This document shows positions 46,020 through 56,507 of a stretch of DNA of 64,000 nucleotides, one piece after another (position 1 is the stretch's first letter; the number at the start of each line of letters is the position of its first letter). The notes below the pieces were generated by a model. That model was not told the DNA's origin, made no database searches, and saw nothing but the letters and a program-made list of their open reading frames with translations. Made by a program: the position numbers and the translations under genes. Source of the stretch: Portulaca oleracea. Lineage: Eukaryota > Streptophyta > Magnoliopsida > Caryophyllales > Portulacaceae. The DNA lies in assembly GCA_029582165.1 (NCBI GenBank), contig CM055875.1, forward strand, positions 28,346,644 to 28,410,643. Reading direction: 5' to 3'.

Positions 46020-47140
46020 ATATTGCATCCAGGCTACTCTTGGGCCTTATGGCTGGGGAGCACAAAAGCGTTGGTAGGTTCTAAAACTAGGATTACCTTC
46101 TGAGAGCGGGCAGTCACTACTTGTGGGATGCACTTACATCGCCAAGCCTTTGACTCCTCCTCTCCCCGTGTTACACTCTAAGGGTTTCCCTGAAACCCGA
46201 AGAGCAACACCCCACACAACGCTTCCTATGAACATAGGGAGGTTGCACCGGGGCGAGAACATGCGGTACCTTATCTCCTATACCTAGAAAACCCTAAACC
46301 TAGAGTCATGGTTAGGCTAATCCCGCATTTGTATGCTATGTGATTTCATTTTCCATGTATATGTTGTAGAGTTTTATTTTGTAAAGAGTTTTAGAATCCA
46401 TGTATATGCTGAAGAGTTTTATTTTGTAAAGAGTTTTGAGTCCATGTATATGCTATATAGTTTTATTTTGTAAAGAGTTTCGAGTCCATGTATACGTCAT
46501 GTAGTTTTATCTTGTAAAGAGTTTTAGAGTCCAGTTGTAAAGAGTCTTCGAGTCCGAGTATTCAGCCCATTCATGAGTCGGGAGTCGTTCTAGCCCGCAT
46601 CAGAAACCCAGACGGGTTTCTGGCCTGTCAAGGCCAGCCCATATGTGTTGGTGATTGTCGGTCTGGGCCCAGTTTGAAAAGAGAACCCAGACGGGTTTCC
46701 TAACCCACCGCCTTCTCTTTCTCTTGCCCGACCGCTTCACCCCACTGACAACCAATGCCTTCGATGATCCTATTCGGCCCTTTATGACATTCCTAAGTCT
46801 AATCCCTATTGCATACATTACTTGAATCGAGCGGCAAACCGAAAGCGATCGTGACTCGATCCAAGTAAGGACCCAATAGACGATTAATGTTGTCAGTCCG
46901 CATGCTAGGTCCATGTAGAGTTAAGACATGCACTCCCGCGAAGTGGGTGAGTCATCTTACGTCAGCATATAGGCGTCGTGTCTGTGTCCTAGGCCCATGT
47001 AGGTCGCATATTGCATTACATAAGTTCCATGTCTCCCATCATGTAGGTCGCATATTGCATTGCATAAGTTCTATGTCTCCCATCATGTAGGTCGCATATT
47101 GCATTGCATGAGCATCATATCAGTTTTAGTGATAAGGTTA
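46020..47140 (+). mobile_element. 5' untranslated and degenerate gag-leader region of inner element
   Basis: It aligns in order with 54375-55290 of the outer element (CAGGCTACTCTTGGGCC, GGGGAGCACAAAAGCGTTGG, CACCGGGGCGAGAACATG, CTAGGTCCATGTAGAGTTA). A run of three to four near-copies of TTTTATTTTGTAAAGAGTTT with TCCATGTATATGC lies at 46350-46530. CATGTAGGTCGCATATTGCA is repeated at about 46995, 47040 and 47083. The gag frame present in the outer element is absent. Confidence 0.65.
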
Positions 47141-47194
47141 AAAAAAAAAGAAAAATTAAAAAAAGTGTCCATGACCTTTTCTACAAATCGACCT

Positions 47195-48480
47195 TTTTTC
47201 CCGGTTTAACTTGCTTCACTTAGAAAAATCTGGATGAGATCTCGAAAGTTTTCAAAACCTTTTCCTCAAGCTTTCTGATTTTGAGACAAGTTATAAAAGA
47301 CGTATCTGGCTGCTTTGACTATCTTAGAAGGTATAAATGTGCGTGCCGCAAATCTTTGGGCTAAGTTTAGCTGATTGAGCCCCGTCCCGTGAGTCCACAT
47401 TGCCTAAATTTGAATTGATCATTTTCATCAATTCCATGATCCCCTGAGTGACTCACCCATTAGTTGCATCTCTAGAACTTGTTTTGCATCTTGCTTGAGA
47501 CTACATGTTTGCATAGCACGCTGTGACAAAGTGATTAAGGCATTCGATTTTCTTAAGCTACATAGCCAAATAGCCTTCCCTGCATTGTATTTACCGTTCT
47601 TTTGCCCCGCCTAGCCTTTGTTCATCCCTTTTTCATGATTGAACCCTGACAGTACAAGCCTTAGCCTCTAATATCCAGTACCTTTTTGCCTTGCTTGGTT
47701 GGAAAAGAGTCTGTCATTTTTGGAAGGAACAACTGCTTTCGTGTGAGCAAAATATGAAGCTTGGGAGAATCTGAAAGTCCCATACCTTGAGCGAAGTTGG
47801 TTATGCTGTTCAAAGTCGAAGTTGTAATAGAAATTTCTTCTCCCTGATCACCCACAAAAAAAAAATCAAAAAAAAATCAAAAAAAAAATTCAAAAAATAA
47901 AAGGGCGATTGGGGAGACGCAACTTAAAGTCCAGAAAACTTTGACTCGGTTGTATTCGGTTGAGATGTTTTAGGGTGGAAGGTGAAACGCTTTGCATTCA
48001 TTAAGTAAGAAGGAGAGTTTAGAGGATTTCATTGAAAATCAATCCAAGCATGGCTTTTAACTCCTCATTCCCAAATTTTACCGCTCCTTACCCTAGCCTA
48101 AGCCCCGTTACAACCCGAAAAAGTCCTTTTGATTGTCACTTGTGCATTGCATACCAGTAGTGGAGAGCGAGGTTCTTACCAAGCTTATGGTAGTTTGTTT
48201 CTATTGGTTTGAGTATGAGAGAAACTCACATACATATTCAAAATCGAGTGTTTGAGTGTTCATTCTTTCCTATGTGAGATTTGCTCTTTCGGCTAGCTTA
48301 CGTCCATAACCAATCGCGCATATTTGCATTATTCTTCGAACTGTTGGCGGGCTTATGCCTCTGAATTACTTGTTCTCTCCCTAAAGTTTCGAAAACTTCT
48401 TCCTATCTCTTTCGAACTGAGTTTTGATCTTGTCCAGATTAATCTTTGTGCTTGCTTGTTAGTTCGACTTTGTGTTGATC
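47195..48480 (+). repeat. Conserved noncoding 3' block, copy 2 (inner Tat-like)
   Basis: Collinear with 34540-35990 and 56760-58070 (CTTGCTTCACTT, AATCTTTGGGCTAAG, CCCGTGAGTCCACATTGCC, TAGTGGAGAGCGAGG, AATCGCGCATATTTGCATT). It is closer to the 56760 copy than to the Athila copy. No open frame is conserved among the three. Confidence 0.75.
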
Positions 48481-48700
48481 GAAAATTCTTTATCTCGGAT
48501 TGTTTCATTGGTATATAGAAAGTCATAGCTGCATTGTATAACATTGTCATTACATAAACATTGCATCAATAGTCTGCACTCGTACATAAAGACATAAATG
48601 CATTAGAATAGCTTTAGTACATTGTTGTATCACATTGTCCTAAGTGCATAGCAAAGAGTCGTGCATAGCATAGCATAAGAATCCTGCAGACGCATCGTTC

Positions 48701-48997
48701 TCAGTCGTCATCACGCCAGACCTCTGTGTCGCCACCGCCACTAGCGTTATCAGCTCCATGGGCCCCGCTTCCGCCAGATCCAAAGTAAGTGTCCCACCGG
48801 TAGTAAGAGGAATCTACCACTTCTGTATCGCTACCTGAGCCAGATAGGTGCAACACTTCAGCACTACCTGCATTAAGCCAAGAATGTTCGAGTGACGCCG
48901 GCTTAAAGAAAAAAATCGAATTTCCACTAAGCCGGGGGCTATTTGAATCCAAAAAAGGAAGCAAGTCACTACGGCAACTATCAATTGACTCCCAGTT
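48701..48997 (-). other. Antisense open frame shared with the outer element
   Basis: On the minus strand a frame of about 100 codons (core SLEHSWLNAGSAEVLHLSGS, then DTEVVDSSYYRWDTYFG) matches 59024-59278 at most residues. It ends in an acidic run. Tat-lineage elements are known to carry extra open frames, some antisense. This one lacks a convincing start and is short, so it may be a relic or a chance frame in conserved DNA. Confidence 0.35.
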
Positions 48998-49215
48998 TAG
49001 CAAGAGTTAAATCAAACTGCCACTAAACTGGGGGCTATGCAGCCCAAGCAAGGGGACAAATCAGCTGGAACAGTCTGCCTAGGTCCACAAAGTCCACCAT
49101 GGAAGAATTCAAGAAGGGGCGAGTCACTACAGCAACCATTAATTGATTCCCAGTTTAGCAAGAGTTAAGTCAAACTGCCACTAAACTGGGGGCTATGCGG
49201 CACGAGCAACGGGTC
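48930..49215 (+). repeat. Serial polypurine-like modules, inner element
   Basis: CACTAAGCCGGGGGCTATTT, CACTAAACTGGGGGCTATGC (about 49021) and again (about 49180) are three modules, each with a GGGGGCTAT tract like the true tract at 51792. They are followed by TTCCCAGTTTAGCAAGAGTT copies. Similar modules lie at 59250 and 59350 in the outer element. Confidence 0.6.
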
Positions 49216-50134
49216 AAATCAACCTAAGAGCTAAAACGAGACGGATTTGGGCCTTCTTCTATTCCTTCTGGGCCAGACTTTTCTGATCCACGCAAAAATA
49301 AATGAAGAGCCCGACGCCTGGCCAAACCCAGACAGATTTGAGCCTTTTGGGCTTTGCTTCCATCTCATCCGCCACAAAAAGTTTGCTAGAACCCAGACGG
49401 GTTTACCTCCGTTTCCAGTGGGCCTCTTCCATCTTTTCGGCCCACACACACAAAAAAAGAGAAAATTGCCTGGAGAGGGATTCCAGACGGGTTCCACACC
49501 CTTTCAATGGACCTTCTTCCATCTTCTCGGCCCACGTACAAAAACAAAAAGAGGAGGGCCATGACCAAGAGAACCCAGACGGGTTCCTGGCCCCATTTTT
49601 GCCGGCCTTACATCGACCAAGCCCAGCTCGAAAGGAGGCCCAGCAAATAACCCAAACGGGTTCCTCTCGGCCCAAACGCTAGTTTTTCTACTTCGGCCCA
49701 ATTCTTAGCTAAATCAACAAGTTAGAATCAAACATTTCTACTTGCAAATTTAAGCTAAAGCAACCAAGAACAACCAAGAGTTCGACTTAAAAGATGCATG
49801 CACATCATATTTAGCTAAATCAACAAGTTGGAATCAGACATTTCTACTTGCAAATTTAAGCTAAGGAGCCGAACTCGGACGGTTCCTTGGGCCAAAACAA
49901 GCCCAGCCATCAGGAACCCAGACGGGTTCCTTGGGCCAAAACAAGCCCAACCATCAAGAACCCAGACGGGTTTCTGGGCCGAAATGAGATGTCAAGGATA
50001 TTTCCGAGCCCAATGTGATTTTATGCTCAACTCGAACCCACTTTCGAGACACAAACCGACAGGTAAAATCTCTGACTCATTTTGAATTTCAAATAAAACT
50101 GATGCCTTCTCTCTTTATTTCTTGCAGAACAACG

Positions 50135-51110
50135 CACGAATTACAGCGGCCGTCATCGGGCCCTAACAATACATGACACCAGCAGCCGTCACCGGGCTAA
50201 TACGTGACATCAGCCGTCACCGGGCTAATACGTGACATCAGCCGTCGCCGGGCTAATACGCGACACATTCACCATCAGCCGTCGCCGGGCTAATACGCGA
50301 CATTCACCATCAGCCGTCGCCGGGCTAATACGCGACACGTCACCATCAGCCGTCGCCGGGCTAATACGCGACATTCACCATCACCGCCGCTAATACGCGA
50401 CATTCACCATCACCGCCGCCGCTAATACGCCGACACTCACCATCACCGCCGCCGCTAATACGCCGACATTCACCATCACCGCCGCCGCTAATACGCCACC
50501 GCCGCTAATACGCGACATTCACCATCACCGCCGGGCTAATACGCCGACACTTCATCATCGCCGCCATCGGGCCCTAACAATACATGACATCACCCGCCGC
50601 TAATACGCGACACTTCATCATCGCCGCCATCGCCCTAACAATACATGACATCACCGCCGCCGCTAATACGCGACACTCATCACCGCCGCCATCGGGCCCT
50701 AACAATACATGACATCACTGCCGCTAATACGCGACACCTCATCACTGGGCCGCCATCGGGCCCTAACAATACATGACATCACGGCCACATCGCCCTAACA
50801 ATACATGACATCACCGTCGCCGCTAATACGCGACACCTCATCACCGGGCCGCCATCGGGCCCTAACAATACATGACATCACCGCCGCGCTAATACGCGAC
50901 ACCTCATCACCGGCCACATCGCCCTAACAATACATGACATCACCGCCGGGCTAATACGCAACACCTCATCATCAGCGGCCGTCATCGGGCCCTAACAATA
51001 CATGACATCACCGCCGCTAATACGCGACACCTCATCACCACGGCCGCCATCGCCCTAACAATACATGACATCACCGCCGCCGGGCTAGTACGCGACACTT
51101 CATCGACAAC
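50135..51110 (+). repeat. Minisatellite A in the 3' region of the inner element
   Basis: About 1 kb of units containing GGGCTAATACGCGACA and CCATCGGGCCCTAACAATAC with TCACCGCCG spacers. Unit length varies between about 28 and 65 bp as the two sub-motifs alternate. It contains no coding sequence. Hypervariable satellites at this position are known for Tat/Ogre elements. Confidence 0.85.
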
Positions 51111-51700
51111 GGCCATCATCGCCTTCACAATGCGATGGCGCCATCGCCGCCTTCATAATGCGACGCGCCATTGTTGGGCCTTCACAATACGACAAGGGCC
51201 GCGCCGCCTTCACAATACGATAGCGCCATCATCGCCTTCACAATGCGATGGCGCCATCATCGCCTTCACAATGCGATGGCGCCATCGTCGCCTTCACACG
51301 CGACGGCGGCCATTGTCGGGCCTTCACAATGCGACAAGGGCCATCATCGGGCCTTCACAATGCGATGAATATCACAACTACATCGACGCAGGACTCAGCT
51401 TCCAAGCGTCAATAGCGGCCATTGTCGGGCCTTCACAATGCGACAAGGGCCATTGTCGGGCCTTCACAATGCGGCTAGGGCCATTGTCGCCTTCACACGC
51501 GGCAAGGGCCATCATCGGCCTTCACAATGCGATGAACATCATATCTACATCGCCAGACCCGGCTTCCAAGCGCACGGCTATCGTCGCCTTCACAATGCGA
51601 CGAGGGCCATTGTCGGGCCTTCACAATGCGACAAGGGCCATCATCGGGCCTTCACAATGCGATGAACGACACCTCAACATCGACGCAGGACCTAGCTTCC
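51110..51700 (+). repeat. Minisatellite B in the 3' region of the inner element
   Basis: Units of about 30-32 bp built on GCCTTCACAATGCGA, followed by CAAGGGCCATCATCGGG. A 200-codon open frame through it is only the repeat read in one phase. GATGAACGACACCTCAACAT and a longer unit with CTTCCAAGCG insert between blocks, giving a higher-order pattern. Confidence 0.85.
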
Positions 51701-51802
51701 AAGCGTCAACCAGCTTCAGAACAGGCTTCTGATTCATATCCAAGATCATCAAGACTACTTTGATCATCGTTTTACTCAAACTCGATCAAAGTGGGGGCTA
51801 TC
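51675..51802 (+). other. Conserved pre-LTR segment and polypurine tract, inner element
   Basis: About 125 bp ending ATCAAAGTGGGGGCTATC is nearly identical to 60585-60708 in the outer element. The tract GTGGGGGCTATC abuts the 3' LTR start in both. Such conservation beside variable satellites suggests a cis-acting role in plus-strand priming. Confidence 0.75.
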
Positions 51803-52984
51803 TGTAGACGCTGAATTTTGTATCGATTTTATTTTCTTTTTTAGTATTAGTTTTAGAAAATAAGCTAACCGATTAATAGCATGCAAGCCCCTCATCCACC
51901 AAAACTCCAAAAAAAATATATACAAAGCCCAAATGCCGGGAACCTGGGTTCAGTGGGCCGGAGCTCAGCTCCAACACCACAGGAACCCGTCTGGGTTCAG
52001 TGGGCCGGAGCTCAGCTCCGCCCACAGGAACCCGTCTGGGTTCCTGGGCTCGAGGTCCGTTTTCCTTCCAGGAACCCGTCTGGGTTTCCTGTTGACTCCC
52101 GCGGCGCCGCGGCTTAACCTAGCCTCCAAACCCTAAACCTAAACCTAATTCCCCCCTATAAATACCCACCATTCATCACCCACAAAAAACACACCGGAAT
52201 ATACTGGGAGTATTGACACTAGTATATTCCTCTTCTCTTCTCCCTCCATTGCGTGCTTTATTTTAAGGTTAGCGTAGTTTCTTTGTATTATTGTATTTAA
52301 TGTAATTCTGCTAGCTTTCTTTGTATTTTCTTTCTTTTTCGTTTCTTTTTGCATGACATTAATGATAAAATTATGAGATTTATCTAATTCCTCCCCTTTC
52401 TTTTCTTTCTTAGTTTTTCACTTTAATTTAATTCTATTAGAGTCCGTTCGTTTGAACAGGCGGGTTTGATGATCTTTATTGTCAAATCCGTAACCTTACC
52501 CCCGAATCCGTCTCTGGATTCGTAGGCCGGAGTCTTTTGTTCAATGGTTTGTTGTTTTACCCTTAAATTCAACTGGCGACTCTAACATTCTCTTTCCTTT
52601 TCCCGAAGACGGGTTCCTGGCCTTTTTTTTCGTTTTTTTGGGAACCCAGCCGGGTTCCTTTGCTGGTTTTTTTCTTTTTTTGGATTAGGTTTAATAGAAC
52701 CCAGACGGGTTCTTGTTTTCCTTTTCTCTCGTTTTCTTTCTTGAACCCAAACGGGTTCTTCCTTCTTTTTATTTCTTCTTTTTGTTTTCTTTTCTTTCTC
52801 TTTTCGTCCTTTTTTAAGAAAGTCGAGTTTCGGGGTTAAATTTATTTGCCAATTAAAAGCATCCTTAAAAGTTCAACCTTAATTAAGGATAAGCAATCCT
52901 AGTCGGCTCCCAATTTAAAAAGAGAACATCCTCTCTTTTAAGTAGCGCCGCGAAGAGGTCCTTCGGATTTTTTCGGGATCTACA
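51803..52984 (+). repeat. 3' LTR of the inner element
   Basis: 1182 bp, TGTAGACGCTGA to GATCTACA. Hairpin motifs lie at 51983-51998, 52028-52043, 52072-52087, 52641-52658, 52697-52712 and 52743-52758. Where the 5' LTR has GAACCTGACAGGTTC, this copy has only GAAGACGGGTTCC. Confidence 0.9.
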
Positions 52985-54250
52985 CATGCAAACCCATTTC
53001 TCTTCTAGCCCGAAAGCAAGCAAAGTGGCCCAACATTACGGCCCAAACCCGGCTGAGTTTTGCTCAGCTCTGCGAAAACCCGGCTGGGTTTGGTGGGCTA
53101 AAGCTGAACGCAGCTCAGCCCAAACCCGGTTGAGTTACCGCGGCTAAACCTAAACTAAACCCTAATCGCCCCATCTAACCTACATCCCACTATAAATTAA
53201 ACCTATTCCCCCTCCATTTCGGGACGGCGGATTATGCTAGAGTATTGACACTAGTATACTCTCTCTACCTCTTCTCTCCCTTTGCATGCTACTTCATTAA
53301 AGGTTAGAATAATTATCACATTGATGTAAACCATGTAATGCAACCTAACGAATTCATGTAATTCTTGTGTTTTCAATTCATAATTTGCATGACATTAATG
53401 TTAAACTTGTGAAATTTATATCTAATTCCTCCCTTTTAACTTTTTTCGCTTTAATTTAATTCTAGTAGAGTCTATTCGTTTGAATAGGCGGATTTGACAG
53501 TTTTAATTGTCAAATTCGTAACTTTACCCCCGAATCCGTCTTTAGATTCGTAGACCGGAGTTTGTATTAAAATGGTTTGTTGTTTTTTCTCCTAAAAATT
53601 CAACTGGCGACTCTATGTTCATACTTCCTCACTCCCTTCGGCTTCGTTGTTTCCTCGGTCTAATCTGTGGATGGCGCAAGAGATAACCCGGTTTGGTTCA
53701 ACTAATGAACCCAGACGAGTTTACCACCTCCTTTTCATTCTTTTCTTCTGTGGATGGCGCAAAAGGTAACCCAGATGGTTCAACTAATGAACCCAGACGG
53801 GTTTACCACCTCCTTTTCATTCTTTTCTTCTGTGGATGGCGCAAAAGGTAACCCAGACGGTTCAATTAATGAACCCAGACGGGTTTACCACCTCCCTTTT
53901 CATTCTTTTCTTTTGTGTATTTGGTCTTGGGTCTGGCGGTAGCAAAACCCAGACGGGTTTACCACCCGGGTTTACTACCTCCCTTTTCATTCTTTTCTTT
54001 TGTGTATTTGGTCTTGGGCCTGGCGGTAGCAAAACCCAGACGGGTTTACCACCTCATTTTCCTTTTCCTTTTTATTTTTCTCTTTTGTCCTTTTCTTTTT
54101 TTAAAAAAATTGAATCTCGGGATAAATTGATTTGTCAACAAAAGCATTCTTAAAAGTTCAACCTTATTTAAGGTTAAGCAATCCTAGCCGACTCCCAATC
54201 ATTTTTTAAGTAGCGCCGCGAAAAAGGTCATCAATTTTTCGGGGTCTACA
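52985..54250 (+). repeat. Rest of the outer 5' LTR
   Basis: It aligns with 60783-62038 of the outer 3' LTR. It carries AAACCC-GGCT-GGGTTT (53076-53091) and the hairpin motifs at 53789-53804, 53871-53886, 53945-53960 and 54032-54047. Three tandem units of about 82 bp (TGGATGGCGCAA...CCACCTCC) lie at 53667-53900. Confidence 0.85.
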
Positions 54251-54253
54251 GAT

Positions 54254-54271
54254 TGGCGACTCCACTGGGGA
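54254..54271 (+). other. Primer binding site, outer element
   Basis: TGGCGACTCCACTGGGGA, three bases after the LTR, identical to 45898-45915. Confidence 0.75.
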
Positions 54272-55610
54272 CTTAAACTTAAAAAGAGGGTAAAACTTGA
54301 AAGAATTAAATTTTAGTGAATTTTGTAAAAAAAAAAGGAGGAATTAATTTATTTCATATTTTTATCATTTTTAGGCATATTGCATACCAGGCTACTCTTG
54401 GGCCTTTATGGCTGGGGAGCACAAAAGCGTTGGTTTAGGTTTTAAAACTAGGAATCAATCCCGAGAGCGGAAGGTCACTACTTGTGGGATGCACTTACAT
54501 CGCCAAGCATTTGATCTCTCCTCTCACCCGTGTTACACTCTAAAGGTTTCCTTGAAACCCAAAGAGCAACACCCCACACATTTTTCCTATGAACTCCATA
54601 TAGGGAAAATGCACCGGGGCGAGAACATGTGGTACCCTATTCATCTGCCTAAACCTAGAAAAACCCTGAATCTAAAGCCATGGTTAGGCTCATCCCGCAT
54701 CTGTATGTCATGTAAATTAATCCTGTAAAAGATGAGTCCAAATGTCTAGCCCAAACATGAGTGGGACGTCATTCTAGCCCGCGTAGGATCAAATGAGAGA
54801 TGGACTGGCCCAAACCCAGACGGGTTTGGTGGCCAAACCCAGACGGGTTTGATGTGCCTGGCCTAGTTGGACTCGCTGCGAAATCCTGTCTATGCCCATT
54901 TGAAAGGGAGGAATTACAGTTCAAACCCAGACGGGTTTGGGCCTGTTTTTCTTCTCCTTCCACATCGGGTCAAACTGTTAGATACTGCAGTCAGCCCAAT
55001 CCACTTACTATTGATCCTATTCGGCCCTTTATGACGCTCCTTGAGTCAGATTCCCATTGTATCTTGTACCTTGATCTTGAGCCCGATAAAAATTCAAACA
55101 TGATCCATCGTGGCTCGATCCAAGTAATGACCCAATGAGTATCAGTCCTGTCAGTCATCATGCTAGGTCCATATAGAGTTAGGACATGCATTCCCATAAA
55201 AGTGGGTGAGTCACCCTTATGTCAGCATGTAGGCGTCATGTCCATGTCCTAGGTTCATATAGGTCCATTAAGTCATGCATGCATTGGGCGGGTGGCATAA
55301 AGGTTCTTTCGAGCACTAAACCAGTTTCCATGCAGGCAGGATAGCAGACCATCTCCGAGCCCGCATCCGTGACCCACGAACCGGCAAGCTCATTCACAAT
55401 CCCAACTACAGACCGCCTGCCCGATCCAGTGAATCCAGTGAATCCACCATGTCAGGATCCCTAGCCAACAACCTTTTCGGGGAGAGTTCTGGTGACAAAC
55501 AACTCGATGGGGTCAGACGAGCGGTACAGAAGCAATTGCCTTTGCATGGCGGACTGCGAGGACAGAACCAATGAGAAGCTAGAAAAGAAGTTCAATAAAA
55601 TCAACGCACC
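54272..55610 (+). mobile_element. 5' untranslated region of the outer element
   Basis: Collinear with 46020-47140 of the inner element. It contains hairpin motifs at 54810-54829, 54834-54851 and 54922-54939, of which the first has perfect 8-bp arms. No intact frame is seen before gag. Confidence 0.65.
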
Positions 55611-55649
55611 ATGAATGGCGTCTTTGGAAGCCATTAAGCGGTCAACAAG

Positions 55650-56507
55650 AAGTTGGGCATTGAGCCTGAGGAAGAAGATAGCTACTATGCCTCCGAGTCT
55701 GAGGCTGAAGCTGATGACGGAGCTGACAAGGGTAACCCTAAATCCAAAAATGGGGGCCCAAAACCCAATTCGTTTGGTGGGGCCAAGTCTAAATCCGTAA
55801 AGAATAACTCCAAAACCTCGGAGGACCCCTATGTCAAGAAGCTTGAAGAGAAGATTGACATGCTCACCAGAAGGATGATGAAAGTTGATCCAACCTTTAC
55901 GGACGCTTGCATGGATTTGGCCATCCCCAAACACCATGTATCAAGGGTAAGGGACAAAGTTGAAGTACCGGGCATCAGGTTCAAGCCGTCTGAGAACCCA
56001 TCTCATCATCTAGAGGAGTTCCTAAGGCTGGCCCCTCTTTACAAAGTAGATGAAGGTCTTTACACCACAGTCTTCCCTTCCACTCTAGAAGGTAAGGCCA
56101 AGGTGTGGTACCAAAATCTACCCCCTCACATCAAGACTGACGCAGATGAGTTGTTCAAGGCCTTCATCAGCCATTTTAGTCGTCTCCAACAAAAGGAGGT
56201 CACTGTAGATGACCTCACTTCCATGAAGCAAAGAGATGATGAGTCATTCCTCTCTTATTATGAACGATGGCACTCAAGGCTGTCAGAGATCGATGAGGCA
56301 GTCCCCTTTAGGATGCAACTAAGCACTTTCAAGCAAAGCATTTATCCTCGCATCACACGGCATTTTGGCTTCCAATCTATCAAAGACTTTGAAACTTTGA
56401 AGGACTTGTGTGTTCAAATCAAGTCGCTAACAATGAGAAAAGCACACAACATTCGTTGGAAAGGATCTAGCTCCAACAGAGGGCCACTAGCGCCTAGCCC
56501 CTCGTAA
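55650..56507 (+). CDS. Gag capsid fragment of the outer Tat-like element
   Basis: A frame of 284 residues. Residues 1-75 are acidic then Lys/Asn-rich. Residues about 75-105 are a short helix (KKLEEKIDMLTRRMMKV). Residues about 125-250 are a Ty3/gypsy Gag capsid-type domain (HHLEEFLRLAPLYKV, LEGKAKVWYQNLPPHI, ELFKAFISHFSRL, ESFLSYYERWHSRLSEID). Composition is typical of Tat Gag. It ends at a TAA before any zinc knuckle, and no pol follows. Homology appears to start upstream in another frame (about 55450-55640), so the N-terminus is probably disrupted. It may be a truncated Gag or a dead remnant. Confidence 0.65.
   Translation, partial: KLGIEPEEEDSYYASESEAEADDGADKGNPKSKNGGPKPNSFGGAKSKSVKNNSKTSEDPYVKKLEEKIDMLTRRMMKVDPTFTDACMDLAIPKHHVSRVRDKVEVPGIRFKPSENPSHHLEEFLRLAPLYKVDEGLYTTVFPSTLEGKAKVWYQNLPPHIKTDADELFKAFISHFSRLQQKEVTVDDLTSMKQRDDESFLSYYERWHSRLSEIDEAVPFRMQLSTFKQSIYPRITRHFGFQSIKDFETLKDLCVQIKSLTMRKAHNIRWKGSSSNRGPLAPSPS

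Larger units (their letters stand above)
44712..52984 (+). mobile_element. Tat/Ogre-like LTR element (inner), noncoding, nested in the outer 5' LTR
   Basis: The 5' LTR is 44712-45894 (its first 20 bases are lost), with the primer site at 45898, the internal region to 51802 and the 3' LTR at 51803-52984. Both LTRs are nearly identical over 1.1 kb except around 45496-45600 / 52607-52690. The internal region has no gag or pol frame. It shares the 5' untranslated region (46020-46330), a 3' conserved block and the pre-polypurine segment with the outer element. The right-hand target CATGC (52985-52989) lies at the expected place of the outer LTR; the left copy is deleted. Confidence 0.8.

Noticed and set aside
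50135..51110. CRISPR-like alternation of short repeats and spacers
   Set aside because: The DNA is a plant genome, units vary in length, spacers are themselves repeats, and the array sits at the known satellite position of Tat/Ogre elements.
51130..51732. 200-codon open frame rich in RRLHNA and SQCDKG repeats
   Set aside because: It is minisatellite B read in one frame; related repeats are open in other frames and there is no sign of coding conservation.
53649..54153. Repeated small frames with PDGFTTS and KTQTGLPP
   Set aside because: These are 82-bp tandem units and hairpins in the outer LTR read as protein.
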